Positions 44,105-52,401 are shown, counted from the first letter of the stretch. The stretch: DNA of 64,000 nucleotides from Saccharopolyspora erythraea NRRL 2338 (GCF_000062885.1 NC_009142.1:7243584-7307583), one strand, 5' to 3'. Notes: generated by a model from the sequence alone, not told the origin. Program-made: numbers and translations.

Positions 44105-44425
44105 TCACCCCTGTCCGGTGATCCGGCCGAGCTCTTCGGCCTGATCGCGGTCGATGCGGCGGTAGTCCGCGGCGACGCCGGCGAACTCCGACCCCAGGTC
44201 GCGCAGCGCGCCCGCGAGCCCGCCCGCCTCCTCCACCGCCCGGTCGGCCCGTTCGCGGTGGGTCGCGGCGAAGCTCGCGCCGACCTCGTCGCGGCCCCAG
44301 CACTCGCCCGCCGACTCCACAGCGTGCCGCAGGCCGTCGGCGATCCGCTGCGCTTCCGCGGCGTGTTCACCGAACTCGCCCGCGCGCTCGCCCAATCTGC
44401 CCAGGTCGCCCCGGAATCCGCTCAT
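44105..44425 (-). CDS. WXG100/ESAT-6-like small protein
   Basis: A 106-residue, almost wholly helical protein (MSGFRGDLGRLGERAGEFGE, RIADGLRHAVESAGECWGRD, FAGVAADYRRIDRDQAEELG). The central CWGRDEVG turn stands where WXG100 proteins have WxG between two helices. It likely partners the N-terminal region of the toxin in a type VII secretion complex, like EsxE/EsxF with CpnT. ATG 44425 overlaps the upstream YbaB-like stop by four bases. Confidence 0.75.
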   Translation of the reverse strand: MSGFRGDLGRLGERAGEFGEHAAEAQRIADGLRHAVESAGECWGRDEVGASFAATHRERADRAVEEAGGLAGALRDLGSEFAGVAADYRRIDRDQAEELGRITGQG

Positions 44426-44850
44426 GACCGGTTCCGCTCCGCGTGCGCGGGCCGCCATTCGTCGTCGACCGGCTCCTCGTCAACGGCGTCGACCGGCTCG
44501 TCCGCGGCGGGCTGGTGCGGCCCGAGCAGGACGGCTGGATCGGTGCCCTCCGGCACGATCGGCGCGAGCGCGTCGGCCGCCCGGCGCACGACTTCGCCCG
44601 CCGCCTCCGTGGTCAGCCGCACGATCAGGGCCGACAACCTGGCGGGGTGGTAGCGCTCGTGGACGTCGTCGGACAGGTGCAGGTCACGCAGCACGCCCTG
44701 CGGTCCGACGGTGACCTCGACGCTGCCGTCCTCGCTGCGGGCGGTCTCGGTGAGCGCCGCCAGTTCCTGGCGGGTCGCCTCGAGGCGTTCGCGGCTCCTG
44801 CGGTAGTCCGCGAGCAGTTCCGCCACCTCGGCGCGGTGATCGGTGGGCAC
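44422..44850 (-). CDS. YbaB/EbfC-like protein of the toxin operon
   Basis: A 142-residue protein. A coiled-coil helix AEVAELLADYRRSRERLEAT is followed by a YbaB-type strand region (SVEVTVGPQGVLRDLHLSDD) and a long helix LSALIVRLTTEAAGEVVRRA; the last 40 residues are acidic. YbaB proteins bind DNA as nucleoid factors, but members next to WXG genes in actinobacteria are probably secretion-associated. GTG 44850 has AAAGGGGA upstream. It heads the four-gene operon that ends with the candidate immunity gene. Confidence 0.75.
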   Translation of the reverse strand: MPTDHRAEVAELLADYRRSRERLEATRQELAALTETARSEDGSVEVTVGPQGVLRDLHLSDDVHERYHPARLSALIVRLTTEAAGEVVRRAADALAPIVPEGTDPAVLLGPHQPAADEPVDAVDEEPVDDEWRPAHAERNRS

Positions 44851-45052
44851 GGCCGGTCCCCTTTCCTCGCAGGCTGGTACTCGGTCGGCAGGCGCCGGGC
44901 ACCCGGACGGGCGCTGGGTGCCCGGAGGCGATCGACGCACGAGCGCGGCTCACGTTTTGGACGCGCGCCACGGCCGAATGGTTCCATGCCCGCCCGTCCC
45001 GCTGTGAGGGGCGCCGCAGCGCCGCGGACCGGCGGGCTGCGAGGATCGGGGC

Positions 45053-45502
45053 ATGACCGGCATCGCTTACGAGGACCTGACGCCCGGCCAGGTGATCGAC
45101 CTGGGCAAGACCGAGATCGACCGGGACGAGATGGTCGCCTTCGCCGGCCGGTTCGACCCGCAGCCTTTCCACCTCGACGAGGAGGCCGGCCGCAACTCCG
45201 TGCTCGGCGGACTGTGCGCGTCGGGCTGGTACACCGCCTCGCTGTGGATGCGCGCCTACGTCGACCACGTGCTGGCCGGTTCGACCTCGCAGGGTTCGCC
45301 AGGCGGCAACGAGCTGGCGTGGCTGGCGCCGGTCTACCCGGGTGACGTGCTGCACTTCCAGCTGGAGGTGACCGGGAAGCGCCTCTCGCAGAGCAGGCCG
45401 AACCTGGGGCTGGTCGAGATCACCGGCACCGCCGACCGCGGGTCCGACCGGGTCCTGCGGTTCTCCTTCGTCGGCCTGTTCGGCACCCGCGGAGAGGGCT
45501 GA
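45053..45502 (+). CDS. MaoC-like hot-dog fold dehydratase
   Basis: A 149-residue protein of the MaoC/(R)-hydratase family. The motif FAGRFDPQPFHLDEEAGRNS contains the catalytic Asp and His pair; LGGLCASGWYTASLWMRAYV, GGNELAWLAPVYPGD and GLVEITGTADRGSDRVL follow the single hot-dog pattern. It probably hydrates enoyl-CoA or acts on an acyl-CoA; the chain length is unknown. It is alone, divergent from the toxin operon and ending three bases from the convergent CbiZ gene. Confidence 0.9.
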   Translation: MTGIAYEDLTPGQVIDLGKTEIDRDEMVAFAGRFDPQPFHLDEEAGRNSVLGGLCASGWYTASLWMRAYVDHVLAGSTSQGSPGGNELAWLAPVYPGDVLHFQLEVTGKRLSQSRPNLGLVEITGTADRGSDRVLRFSFVGLFGTRGEG

Positions 45503-45505
45503 GGC

Positions 45506-46156
45506 TCACCGCAGCCGGGGGTTCTCCACCCGCAGTCCCGCCGCGACGCCCGCGTGCACGGCCCGCGCCAGCGCGGAACCGACGCGCGACCTCGGACCGC
45601 CGTACTCCTCGGCCTCGCCGTCGACCGGGCAGAGCACGACCGTCGCGTCGGTGACCGTGCCGGTGCCCGCGACGCCGGCTTCCAGCAGGGCCTGCGCCTT
45701 GGCCTCGGCGACCGTGGCGACCGCGTTGACCAGCGCCGCCTCGCTGAGCCGCACCGGCGACCAGCAGACCGCGTTGATCGTGCCCGGGCTCCACGCCGCC
45801 GACTCGGCGGCGATGCGCTCGGCGTCGGCGGCGGCCCAGACGGGATGGCTGACTCCGGTCGTCACGCTCGCGCGGACGCCGGAGTCGGCCGAGGTGACCT
45901 CGTGGCGGACGTCGACCGCCGTGAGCATGCCGGTGCCGGGACCCCGCAGCCCCAGCCCGGCGGACATCTCGCGCACGTGCGCGCCCGGGTCGGGGTGGTC
46001 GTAGTTGGTGCCGACCGTGGCGTTGAGGACCCACTCCCGCTCACCGATGCCTCCGCCCAGCACGGCGGAGGAGATCGCCAGCCACGGGCGGTCGCAGCGC
46101 CACACCAGGACGGGACGCGACTCGACGGCGTGCAGGCGGTGCTCGACGCCGATCAC
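45506..46156 (-). CDS. cbiZ: Adenosylcobinamide amidohydrolase (CbiZ-like)
   Basis: A 216-residue protein matching the CbiZ family: LAISSAVLGGGIGEREWVLN, NATVGTNYDHPDPGAHVREM, TAVDVRHEVTSADSGVRASV, TTGVSHPVWAAADA, then SPGTINAVCWSPVRLSEAAL. CbiZ hydrolyses adenosylcobinamide to adenosylcobyric acid for salvage of incomplete corrinoids. GTG 46156 is chosen with GGGGACC upstream. It lies 37 bp after the HMG-CoA lyase gene and could share its transcript. There is no room for a cobalamin riboswitch directly in front. Confidence 0.82.
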   Translation of the reverse strand: MIGVEHRLHAVESRPVLVWRCDRPWLAISSAVLGGGIGEREWVLNATVGTNYDHPDPGAHVREMSAGLGLRGPGTGMLTAVDVRHEVTSADSGVRASVTTGVSHPVWAAADAERIAAESAAWSPGTINAVCWSPVRLSEAALVNAVATVAEAKAQALLEAGVAGTGTVTDATVVLCPVDGEAEEYGGPRSRVGSALARAVHAGVAAGLRVENPRLR

Positions 46157-46193
46157 GAAAGGTCCCCGGCGGACTGCCGGACCGCGGGCCTGA

Positions 46194-47147
46194 TCACTGC
46201 CCCGCCAGGGCCTTGACGACCCGCGACGGGCTGGGCCTGCCGAGGTGCCCGGCCATCCAGACGCTGGTCTCCACCAGCGCCTCGAGGTCGACGCCGTGCT
46301 CGATGCCGAGGCCCTCGAGCATCCACACCAGGTCCTCGGTGGCGAGGTTGCCGGTGGCCGACTTGGCGTACGGGCAGCCGCCGAGACCGCCCGCCGAAGC
46401 ATCCACAGTGGACACCCCGACGCGCAGGGCGGCGTAGGTGTTGGCCAGCGCCTGGCCGTAGGTGTCGTGGAAGTGCACCGCCAGCCGCTCGACGCCGACG
46501 CCCGCGCCGGTGAAGGTGCGCAGCAGCGTCTCGACGTGCCCCGGGGTGGCAACCCCGATGGTGTCGCCGATGGAGAGCTGGTCGCAGCCCATGTCCAGCA
46601 GCCGCTTGCCGACGGAGACGACCTGGTCGACGTCGACCGGGCCCTCCCACGGGTCACCGAAGGCCATCGAGATGTAGCCGCGCACCCGCAGCCCCTCGCC
46701 CCCCGCGCGCCGCACCACCGGGTCGAACATCGCGAACTGCTCGTCCAGGCCGCGGTTGAGGTTGCGGCGCGTGAAGGTCTCGGTCGCCGAGGCGAAGACC
46801 GCGATGTCGCTCACACCCGCGTCCAGCGCGCGGTCGAGCCCCCGCGCGTTCGGCACCAGCACCGGGTAGCGCACGCCGTCCCGGCGCCGCAGGCCGTCGA
46901 GCACCACTCCCGCGTCGGCGAGCTGCGGGACCCATTCCGGCCGCACGAAGCTGGTGGTCTCCACCACCGGCAGCCCGGCGTCGGCCAGCCGGTGCAGGAA
47001 CTCGATCTTGACCTCGGCCGGGACCACGCCGGACTCGTTCTGCAGGCCGTCGCGGGGGCCGACCTCCCAGATGGTCACCGAGGCCGGCAGCCCCTCCGGC
47101 TCCGGCGAGGTCACCGCCATCGGCAACCCCAGCTCTCGCGTTCCCAT
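46194..47147 (-). CDS. Hydroxymethylglutaryl-CoA lyase
   Basis: A 317-residue TIM-barrel enzyme splitting HMG-CoA to acetyl-CoA and acetoacetate in leucine breakdown. VGPRDGLQNESG contains the metal and catalytic Arg-Asp; VVETTSFVRPEWVPQLAD, LSIGDTIGVATPGHVETLL, VHFHDTYGQALANTYAAL (zinc His) and GGLGGCPYAKSATGN (catalytic Cys) are all intact. ATG 47147 has GGAGGAG seven bases upstream. No other leucine-degradation genes are adjacent. Confidence 0.94.
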   Translation of the reverse strand: MGTRELGLPMAVTSPEPEGLPASVTIWEVGPRDGLQNESGVVPAEVKIEFLHRLADAGLPVVETTSFVRPEWVPQLADAGVVLDGLRRRDGVRYPVLVPNARGLDRALDAGVSDIAVFASATETFTRRNLNRGLDEQFAMFDPVVRRAGGEGLRVRGYISMAFGDPWEGPVDVDQVVSVGKRLLDMGCDQLSIGDTIGVATPGHVETLLRTFTGAGVGVERLAVHFHDTYGQALANTYAALRVGVSTVDASAGGLGGCPYAKSATGNLATEDLVWMLEGLGIEHGVDLEALVETSVWMAGHLGRPSPSRVVKALAGQ

Positions 47148-47326
47148 CAGCGCTCCTCCAAGGTCCGGCCGCACGCCCGCATGTGCCGCGGGTCCGCGGG
47201 CCTGTCCGATGATTCCCTGCTCGGCGCCGGGCCGGCCGGGACACCCGCTCCGGCGCGGCGCCGCCTCATGCTTTCACCGCGCCGTGGCGCGGACCACCCA
47301 TCGCCGCGAGCCGGGCGCGACTTGCA

Positions 47327-47824
47327 TCACGCGTCCTCCTGGTCCGGCTGGCTGATCTCCCGGTGCAGCAGGGTGTGCACCTTCTCCACCGCCGGGATGT
47401 CGTCGAACTCCAGCGGTTCGTCGGAGGCCGACTCCACGACGAGCGTGCCGCAGCCGACCATCCGGTCCAGCAGCCCGTGCCGGAAGCGGACGCTGCTGAT
47501 CCGGCCGAGCGGGATGTCGACGCCGCTGCGGGTGAAAACCCCCTCGCGCACCATCAGGCGGTGGGTGGTGATCACGAAGTGCGTGGTGCGCCACCGCAGC
47601 AGCGGCGCGACGGTGAACCAGACGACCATGATCGCCGCGACGACCGCGAGCACGACCCAGACCGGCAGGTGCCAGCTCAGCGGCGCGGCCAGCGCCGCCA
47701 GGTACGAACCGCCGCCGACCACCACCAGCAGCGCCAGCACCGGCAGCACCAGCATCTTCCAGTGCGGGTGCTTGTGCACGACCACGTGCTCGTGCTCGCC
47801 GAGCAGCGCGTCAGGGTAGGCCAC
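47327..47824 (-). CDS. PH-domain membrane protein (Rv3278c type)
   Basis: A 165-residue protein with two membrane helices (about 23-43 and 53-75) followed by a bacterial PH-like domain: THFVITTHRLMVREGVFTRS, GVDIPLGRISSVRFRHGLLD, GCGTLVVESASDEPLEF. The mycobacterial counterpart sits beside birA just as here. Function unknown. GTG 47824 is chosen because GGAGGAAT lies five bases upstream. It runs in the same direction as birA, about 100 bp downstream of it. Confidence 0.88.
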   Translation of the reverse strand: MAYPDALLGEHEHVVVHKHPHWKMLVLPVLALLVVVGGGSYLAALAAPLSWHLPVWVVLAVVAAIMVVWFTVAPLLRWRTTHFVITTHRLMVREGVFTRSGVDIPLGRISSVRFRHGLLDRMVGCGTLVVESASDEPLEFDDIPAVEKVHTLLHREISQPDQEDA

Positions 47825-47926
47825 CGGATTCCTCCTCAGCCGGTCGAGCGCCCGCACGCGGTCCGCCGCGGACCGCCGGACGCGGGCCAGCGTCGCGCAT
47901 CAGGGATCACGGTACCGGCAGAACGG

Positions 47927-48757
47927 CTAGGCGGGACGGAGGTGAACGACGTCACCCGCCGACACGGCGGTGCTCACCCCGCCGGGTCCGCGCACCACCA
48001 GGCGGCCGTCCCGGTCGACCGACTCGGCGGTGCCGAGCAGGTCGTCGTCGCGCCCGAGCTCGACCCGCACCCGCTTGCCGATCGTGGCGCACCAGCGCTG
48101 GTAGCGCTCGAGAAGACCGGTGGAGACCACGTCGCCGGAGCCCGCCCGCCACTCGTCGTCGACGGCGGCGAACGCTTCGAGCAGGCAGGCCGCGAAGTCC
48201 TCGCGGTCGACGTCGGCTCCCTCGGCCGCCAGCGAGGTCGCGGGCAGACCGCCCGCTCCGGCGGGCAGCTCCTCGCGGCTGTGGTGGACGTTGACGCCCA
48301 TGCCGAGCACCACCGCCATGCCGTCGGCCGTCGCGATGGCCTCGGCGAGGATCCCTGCACCCTTGTGCCAGTCGTCCCCGCCACCCAGCAGCAGGTCGTT
48401 CGGCCACTTCAGCGCGGCGCGGACACCGGTGGTGCGCTCGACGGTCTCTGCCAGCGCCACCCCGGCGAGCAGCGGCAGCCACGCCATCGACGTGGCGGGA
48501 ACCTCCGGACGCAGCAGGACGCTGACGTGCAGGCCGTAGCCGCGCGGGGAGATCCACTGCCGCTGCATCCGGCCGCGGCCCTGCTGCTGCTCCTCGGCGA
48601 TCAGCACGGTCCGGTCCGCGGCGCCCTCGTGCACCGCCTTGGCCAGGTCGGTGTTGGTCGAACCCGTCACCGTCACGACGTCAAGGGCCGCGTAGGGCCC
48701 GGCGTCGACCAGTCGCGCCCGTAGTCGTCCGCCGTCCAGCATCACCGGTTCACCCAC
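47927..48757 (-). CDS. birA: Biotin-[acetyl-CoA-carboxylase] ligase
   Basis: A 276-residue class I biotin protein ligase. VTVTGSTNTDLAKAVHEG, the biotinyl-AMP loop EEQQQGRGRMQRQWISPRGY, LKWPNDLLLGGGDDWHKGAG and VLGMGVNVHHSREELP define the catalytic domain; a short SH3-like domain ends the protein. There is no N-terminal DNA-binding domain, so it is not a biotin repressor. It would biotinylate AccA3, encoded at 58.5 kb. GTG 48757 is the usual family start; ATG 48742 is an alternative. Confidence 0.95.
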   Translation of the reverse strand: MGEPVMLDGGRLRARLVDAGPYAALDVVTVTGSTNTDLAKAVHEGAADRTVLIAEEQQQGRGRMQRQWISPRGYGLHVSVLLRPEVPATSMAWLPLLAGVALAETVERTTGVRAALKWPNDLLLGGGDDWHKGAGILAEAIATADGMAVVLGMGVNVHHSREELPAGAGGLPATSLAAEGADVDREDFAACLLEAFAAVDDEWRAGSGDVVSTGLLERYQRWCATIGKRVRVELGRDDDLLGTAESVDRDGRLVVRGPGGVSTAVSAGDVVHLRPA

Positions 48758-48827
48758 GTGGCAAGCCTACGAAAAGCCCGCCGGGCCCCGGGACGGGTCC
48801 GCCCGCCCGGGGTCCGGCGCCTTCCGG

Positions 48828-48892
48828 AAAGCAGCGGCAGCCGCTTGCGGGGTGAGACCCGGCCTGCACCGCCGCGGGTTCTCAGGCGTCTT
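48828..48892. repeat. Dispersed hairpin repeat, copy 1
   Basis: AAAGCAGCGGCAGCCGCTT (48828-48846) followed by GCGGGGTGAGACCCGG and a CACCGCCGCGGGTTCTCA tail. The first part folds into a stem with one mismatch. It is similar to the element at 54438-54492 over about 45 bp. It lies downstream of the GH3 gene and upstream of birA. Confidence 0.65.
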
Positions 48893-49011
48893 CCCGCGAG
48901 GACAGCTCCGACGTGGCGTATCGGCATACTCGAGGCCGGAGATCCCGGAGCGGGAAGGCGCCTGAGGTTCCGCTGAACGACCCGCTGCGCAAACCGGCCT
49001 CAGCGTTGTCG

Positions 49012-50859
49012 TCAGCCGTAGCTGAGGCCGAAGCCGTGGGGGAACAGCGGGTCTTGGCCGTCTCCGTCGTTGATCGGGAGCTGGTCGAAGGAGCGCATCC
49101 AGGTCATCGGCAGCTTGCCGGTCGGGTTGTGGTCGCCGAAGAGCACGTCGGCCACGCCCTGGCCCTCCGAGCCCGGCAGCCACGAGGCCAGCAGCGCGTT
49201 CCAGCCGTCCACCTCGCCCGCGATGTCCAGCGGCCTGCCCGAGACCGTGACGACCACGACCGGCACGCCCGACGCGCGCAGCTTGGCGATGGTGGCGCGG
49301 TCCTCCTCGTCGAGCCCGAGGCCGCCGGGGCGGTCGCCCTCGAACTCCGCGTACGGGGTCTCGCCGACCACCGCGATCGCCGCCCGGTAGCTGCCGTCGA
49401 CGCCGTTGCCGTGGCGGTCGTAGGTCACCTCCGAGCCGCTCGCCGCCGCCCGGATGCCCTCCAGGATCGTGGTGCCCTCGGTGATGTCGCCGCTGGAGCC
49501 CTGCCAGGAGATCGTCCAGCCGCCGCTCTGGTTGCCGATGTCGTCGGCGTTCTTGCCCGCCACGAACAGCTTCCCGCCGTCCTTGGCCAGCGGCAGCACG
49601 CCGTCGTTGCGCAGCAGCACCTGCGACTCGCGCACGGCCTGCCTGGCCAGCTCGCGGTGCTCGGCGCTGCCGACCGTCGGCAGCAGGTCGCGCTGGGCGA
49701 ACGGCCGCTCGAACAGCCCCAGCTCGAACTTCTTGGTCAGGATGCGGCGGTTGGCGTCGTCGATGCGTTCCGCGGGCACCCGCCCGGCCTCGACCTCGGC
49801 CCGCAGGTAGTCGATGAACTTCTCGTGGCGGCTGGACATCATGAACATGTCGATGCCCGCGTTGACCGACGCCCGCACCTCATCGGGCGTGAAGTCCTCC
49901 TGACCGTCGAGCTTGTCGATGGCGTCGTAGTCGGAGACCACGAGCCCGGTGAAGCCGAGCTCGCCCTTGAGCACGTCGTTGACCAGGTAGGTGCTGGCGT
50001 GCAGCTTCTCGCCGTTCCAGCTGCTGTAGGAGACCATGACCGACCCGACGCCGCGGGCGATGGCCTCCCGGAACGGCGGCAGGTGGATCTCCCGCAGCTC
50101 CTGCTCGCTGATCTCGGTGTTGCCCTGGTCGTCGCCGCCGGTCGTGCCGCCGTCGCCGACGTAGTGCTTGGCGGTGGCCATGACCGAGCTGGGCGTGGCG
50201 CCCAGCGCCTCGCCCTGCAGCCCGGTCACGGCGCTGGTCATCGCCGAGGCGTTCTCGGACTTCTCGCCGAACGACTCGTAGGTGCGTCCCCAGCGGTCGT
50301 CGCGGGCCACGCACACGCACGGCGCGAACGACCAGTCGATGCCGGTGGCGGCGACCTCCTCCGCGGTGGCCGCGCCGATCCGCTGGACCAGGTCGGGGTT
50401 CCCGGTGGCCCCGAGACCGATGTTGTGCGGGTAGATCGTCGCCCCGTGCACGTTGTTGTGGCCGTGCACCGCGTCGACGCCGTAGATCAGCGGGATGCCG
50501 AGCGGGGTCGACAGCGCCGCGCGCTGGTAGGAGTCGTACATGTCCGCCCACGCCTGCGGCGTGTTCGGCTCCGGCGCCGAGCCTCCGCCGCTGAGCACCG
50601 ACCCGATGCGGTGGTCGGCGACGGCCTGCGGCCCGGCGGCCTTGCGCTCGACCTGCACCATCTGGCCGAGCTTGTCGTCCAGCGACATCCGGGCCATCAG
50701 GTCGTCGACCCGGTCGGGTACCGGTAGCCGCGGGTCGCGGTAGGCCGGGCGGCCCGCGTCGGCGGACGGCACGGCGGCGGCGGTGAGCAGCACGGTCGCC
50801 GCCAGCCCCACCAGGGTGGCGACCGCCCGGCGGGCGCGTGGAATTCGGGCAAGGGGCAT
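49012..50859 (-). CDS. Secreted GH3 beta-glucosidase / exo-glucanase
   Basis: A 615-residue glycoside hydrolase family 3 enzyme. A signal peptide is likely (basic MPLARIPRARRAVATL, hydrophobic LVGLAATVLLTAAAV, cleavage near ADA-G at 35-36). The TIM barrel has KHYVGDGG (231) and the nucleophile Asp310 in GLVVSDYDAIDKL; the second alpha/beta domain contains SQVLLRNDGVLPL and SGRPLDIAGEVDGWNALLAS. It resembles exoglucanases acting on beta-glucans or cello-oligosaccharides. ATG 50859 has GAGGAGGA upstream. A CebR-like operator 38 bp upstream suggests cellobiose control. Confidence 0.92.
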   Translation of the reverse strand: MPLARIPRARRAVATLVGLAATVLLTAAAVPSADAGRPAYRDPRLPVPDRVDDLMARMSLDDKLGQMVQVERKAAGPQAVADHRIGSVLSGGGSAPEPNTPQAWADMYDSYQRAALSTPLGIPLIYGVDAVHGHNNVHGATIYPHNIGLGATGNPDLVQRIGAATAEEVAATGIDWSFAPCVCVARDDRWGRTYESFGEKSENASAMTSAVTGLQGEALGATPSSVMATAKHYVGDGGTTGGDDQGNTEISEQELREIHLPPFREAIARGVGSVMVSYSSWNGEKLHASTYLVNDVLKGELGFTGLVVSDYDAIDKLDGQEDFTPDEVRASVNAGIDMFMMSSRHEKFIDYLRAEVEAGRVPAERIDDANRRILTKKFELGLFERPFAQRDLLPTVGSAEHRELARQAVRESQVLLRNDGVLPLAKDGGKLFVAGKNADDIGNQSGGWTISWQGSSGDITEGTTILEGIRAAASGSEVTYDRHGNGVDGSYRAAIAVVGETPYAEFEGDRPGGLGLDEEDRATIAKLRASGVPVVVVTVSGRPLDIAGEVDGWNALLASWLPGSEGQGVADVLFGDHNPTGKLPMTWMRSFDQLPINDGDGQDPLFPHGFGLSYG

Positions 50860-50896
50860 CGGTCGATCCTCCTCGTGAGCGAGGTCTCCAGTGTCG

Positions 50897-50910
50897 TGGG
50901 AGCGCTCTCA
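50897..50910. promoter_or_regulatory. CebR-like operator upstream of the GH3 gene
   Basis: TGGGAGCGCTCTCA at 50897-50910 differs by one base from TGGGAGCGCTCCCA, the operator of the LacI-type cellobiose repressor CebR in Streptomyces. It is 38-51 bp before the start of the GH3 gene, where it would overlap the promoter. No cebR gene lies in the window. Confidence 0.7.
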
Positions 50911-50959
50911 CACACCAATCGGCCGATCGGCCCCACCGCTGCCACCCAACGGGCCGCTG

Positions 50960-51009
50960 TTGACCACCGCCGTACCGATCGGTACGGTCAGGGCGTACCG
51001 ATCGGTACG
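50960..51009 (+). promoter_or_regulatory. tetR promoter with two identical 16-bp palindromic operators
   Basis: TTGACC (50960-50965), a 17-base spacer and TACGGT (50983-50988) form a good promoter. CGTACCGATCGGTACG, a perfect palindrome, occurs at 50971-50986 and again at 50994-51009, with centres 23 bp apart. The first copy covers the spacer and -10 box, the second the start site, so binding of the TetR protein would shut off its own operon. Confidence 0.85.
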
Positions 51010-51023
51010 CAAGGGAGGCCTGG

Positions 51024-51602
51024 ATGACGAGCGAAGAGCGGACACCGGCGGGGCAGCGCGTGTGGGAAACCGCCCGCGAGCTGTTCTACCGCGAGGGCGT
51101 GCGTTCGTGCGGCGTCGCCGAGATCGCCGAGCACTCCGGCGTGGGGAAGCCGAGCATCTACCGCAACTTCGGCTCGAAGGACGAGCTGGCCGTCGCCTAC
51201 CTCCGGGAGAAAGCGGTGCCGCCCAGGGAGATCCTGCGGGCGGCGCAGGAGGCTTACCCCGGTGATGCGCGGGCCCAGCTCCGCCGCGTGGTCGCGGAGA
51301 TCGCCCGCGAGATCACCGCGCCTGGGCATCGCGGCTGCCCGCTGGCCAACGCCGTCGTGGAGTTCCCCGACCGGACGCATCCGGTGCGCGAGGCGGCCGA
51401 GGCGCTCAAGCGCGAATACCTCGGCCTGTTCCGCGAACTGGTCGCGCCCCTGCCCGTCGGCGACCCGGAGAACCTGGCCCACCTGATCCAGATGCTCGTC
51501 GAGGGCGCTCACATCACCGGCCAGATCTTCGGCCCCGACCGCTCCGCCGCGAACCTCGTCGACGCCACCGACCGGCTCGTCGACTCCTATCTGTCCGACT
51601 GA
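51024..51602 (+). CDS. TetR family transcriptional regulator
   Basis: A 192-residue repressor. The N-terminal helix-turn-helix reads RVWETARELFYREGVRSCGV, then AEIAEHSGVGKPSIYRNFGS KDELAVAYL. The C-terminal ligand domain includes GHRGCPLANAVVEFPDRTHP, a common feature of one TetR subgroup. The start ATG 51024 has GGGAGG upstream. Two perfect palindromes in front indicate autoregulation, and the nitroreductase gene 19 bp downstream is the probable co-regulated target. The inducer is unknown. Confidence 0.93.
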   Translation: MTSEERTPAGQRVWETARELFYREGVRSCGVAEIAEHSGVGKPSIYRNFGSKDELAVAYLREKAVPPREILRAAQEAYPGDARAQLRRVVAEIAREITAPGHRGCPLANAVVEFPDRTHPVREAAEALKREYLGLFRELVAPLPVGDPENLAHLIQMLVEGAHITGQIFGPDRSAANLVDATDRLVDSYLSD

Positions 51603-51621
51603 ACACGACTCGAGGAAGGTC

Positions 51622-52296
51622 ATGACCACCCTGACCCGCTATGCCGACCAGCTGATCCGCAACCGGCGCGCAGTTCGCGCGTTCCGACCGGACCCGGTTC
51701 CCGACGAGACCCTGCGCGCGGTGTTCTCGCTGGCCGGTGCGGCGCCGTCCAACTCCAACACCCAGCCGTGGCAGGTCGAGGTCGTCAGCGGTGCCGCCCG
51801 CGACCGGCTCGCCGAAACCCTGCTGGCCGCGCACGCGCGCGGGGCCGTCTCGACGGACTTCCCGTACCGGGACGACCTGTACAGCGGGACCTACGCCCAG
51901 CGGCGCAGGGAAGCGGGCGCGGCGATGTACGCCGCGCTGGGAATCGGCCGCGACGACCACGAAGCGCGGGCCGCCTACGACGCCGAAAGCCTGCGCTTCT
52001 ACGGTGCGCCCCACGTCGCGTTCCTGTTCCTGCCGCCGAACGCCGAAGCGCGCATGGCGGCCGACCTCGGCATGTACGGGCAGACCCTCCTGCTGGCGCT
52101 TGCCGCGCACGGCATCGCGAGCTGCCCGCAGGGCCTGCTGAGCTTCTACGCCGACACCGTCCGCGAAGCACTCGGCGTCCGGGACCGCAAGCTGCTGTTC
52201 GGGGTTTCCTTCGGCTACGCCGACCCGTCCGCGCCCGTCAACGACATCACCGTCCCCCGCGCGGAACTCGCCGAGACCACGCGATTCCACTCGTAG
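51622..52296 (+). CDS. Nitroreductase family FMN-dependent oxidoreductase
   Basis: A 224-residue flavin enzyme. LIRNRRAVRAFRPDPVPDET and AGAAPSNSNTQPWQVEVVSG bind FMN phosphate and ring; DLGMYGQTLLLALAAHGIAS and SCPQGLLSFYADTVREAL form the dimer core; LLFGVSFGYADP ends the fold. It probably reduces nitroaromatics or quinones with NAD(P)H. GAGGAAGG stands five bases before the ATG. It is co-transcribed with the TetR gene and likely induced by its own substrates. Confidence 0.92.
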   Translation: MTTLTRYADQLIRNRRAVRAFRPDPVPDETLRAVFSLAGAAPSNSNTQPWQVEVVSGAARDRLAETLLAAHARGAVSTDFPYRDDLYSGTYAQRRREAGAAMYAALGIGRDDHEARAAYDAESLRFYGAPHVAFLFLPPNAEARMAADLGMYGQTLLLALAAHGIASCPQGLLSFYADTVREALGVRDRKLLFGVSFGYADPSAPVNDITVPRAELAETTRFHS

Positions 52297-52401
52297 GCGC
52301 CCGCCGGGCTGGTGTGATCGACTGCCCGACTTTCGCCTGTAGTGGCCGCGTGATCACCGGTCTACGCTCCCCCGGCCAACCGAACCGGAGGTGCAGACGC
52401 C

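Noticed and set aside
46157-46193. Cobalamin riboswitch in front of cbiZ
   Set aside because: Only 37 bp separate cbiZ from the upstream gene, too short for the riboswitch, and no conserved B12-box sequence was seen.
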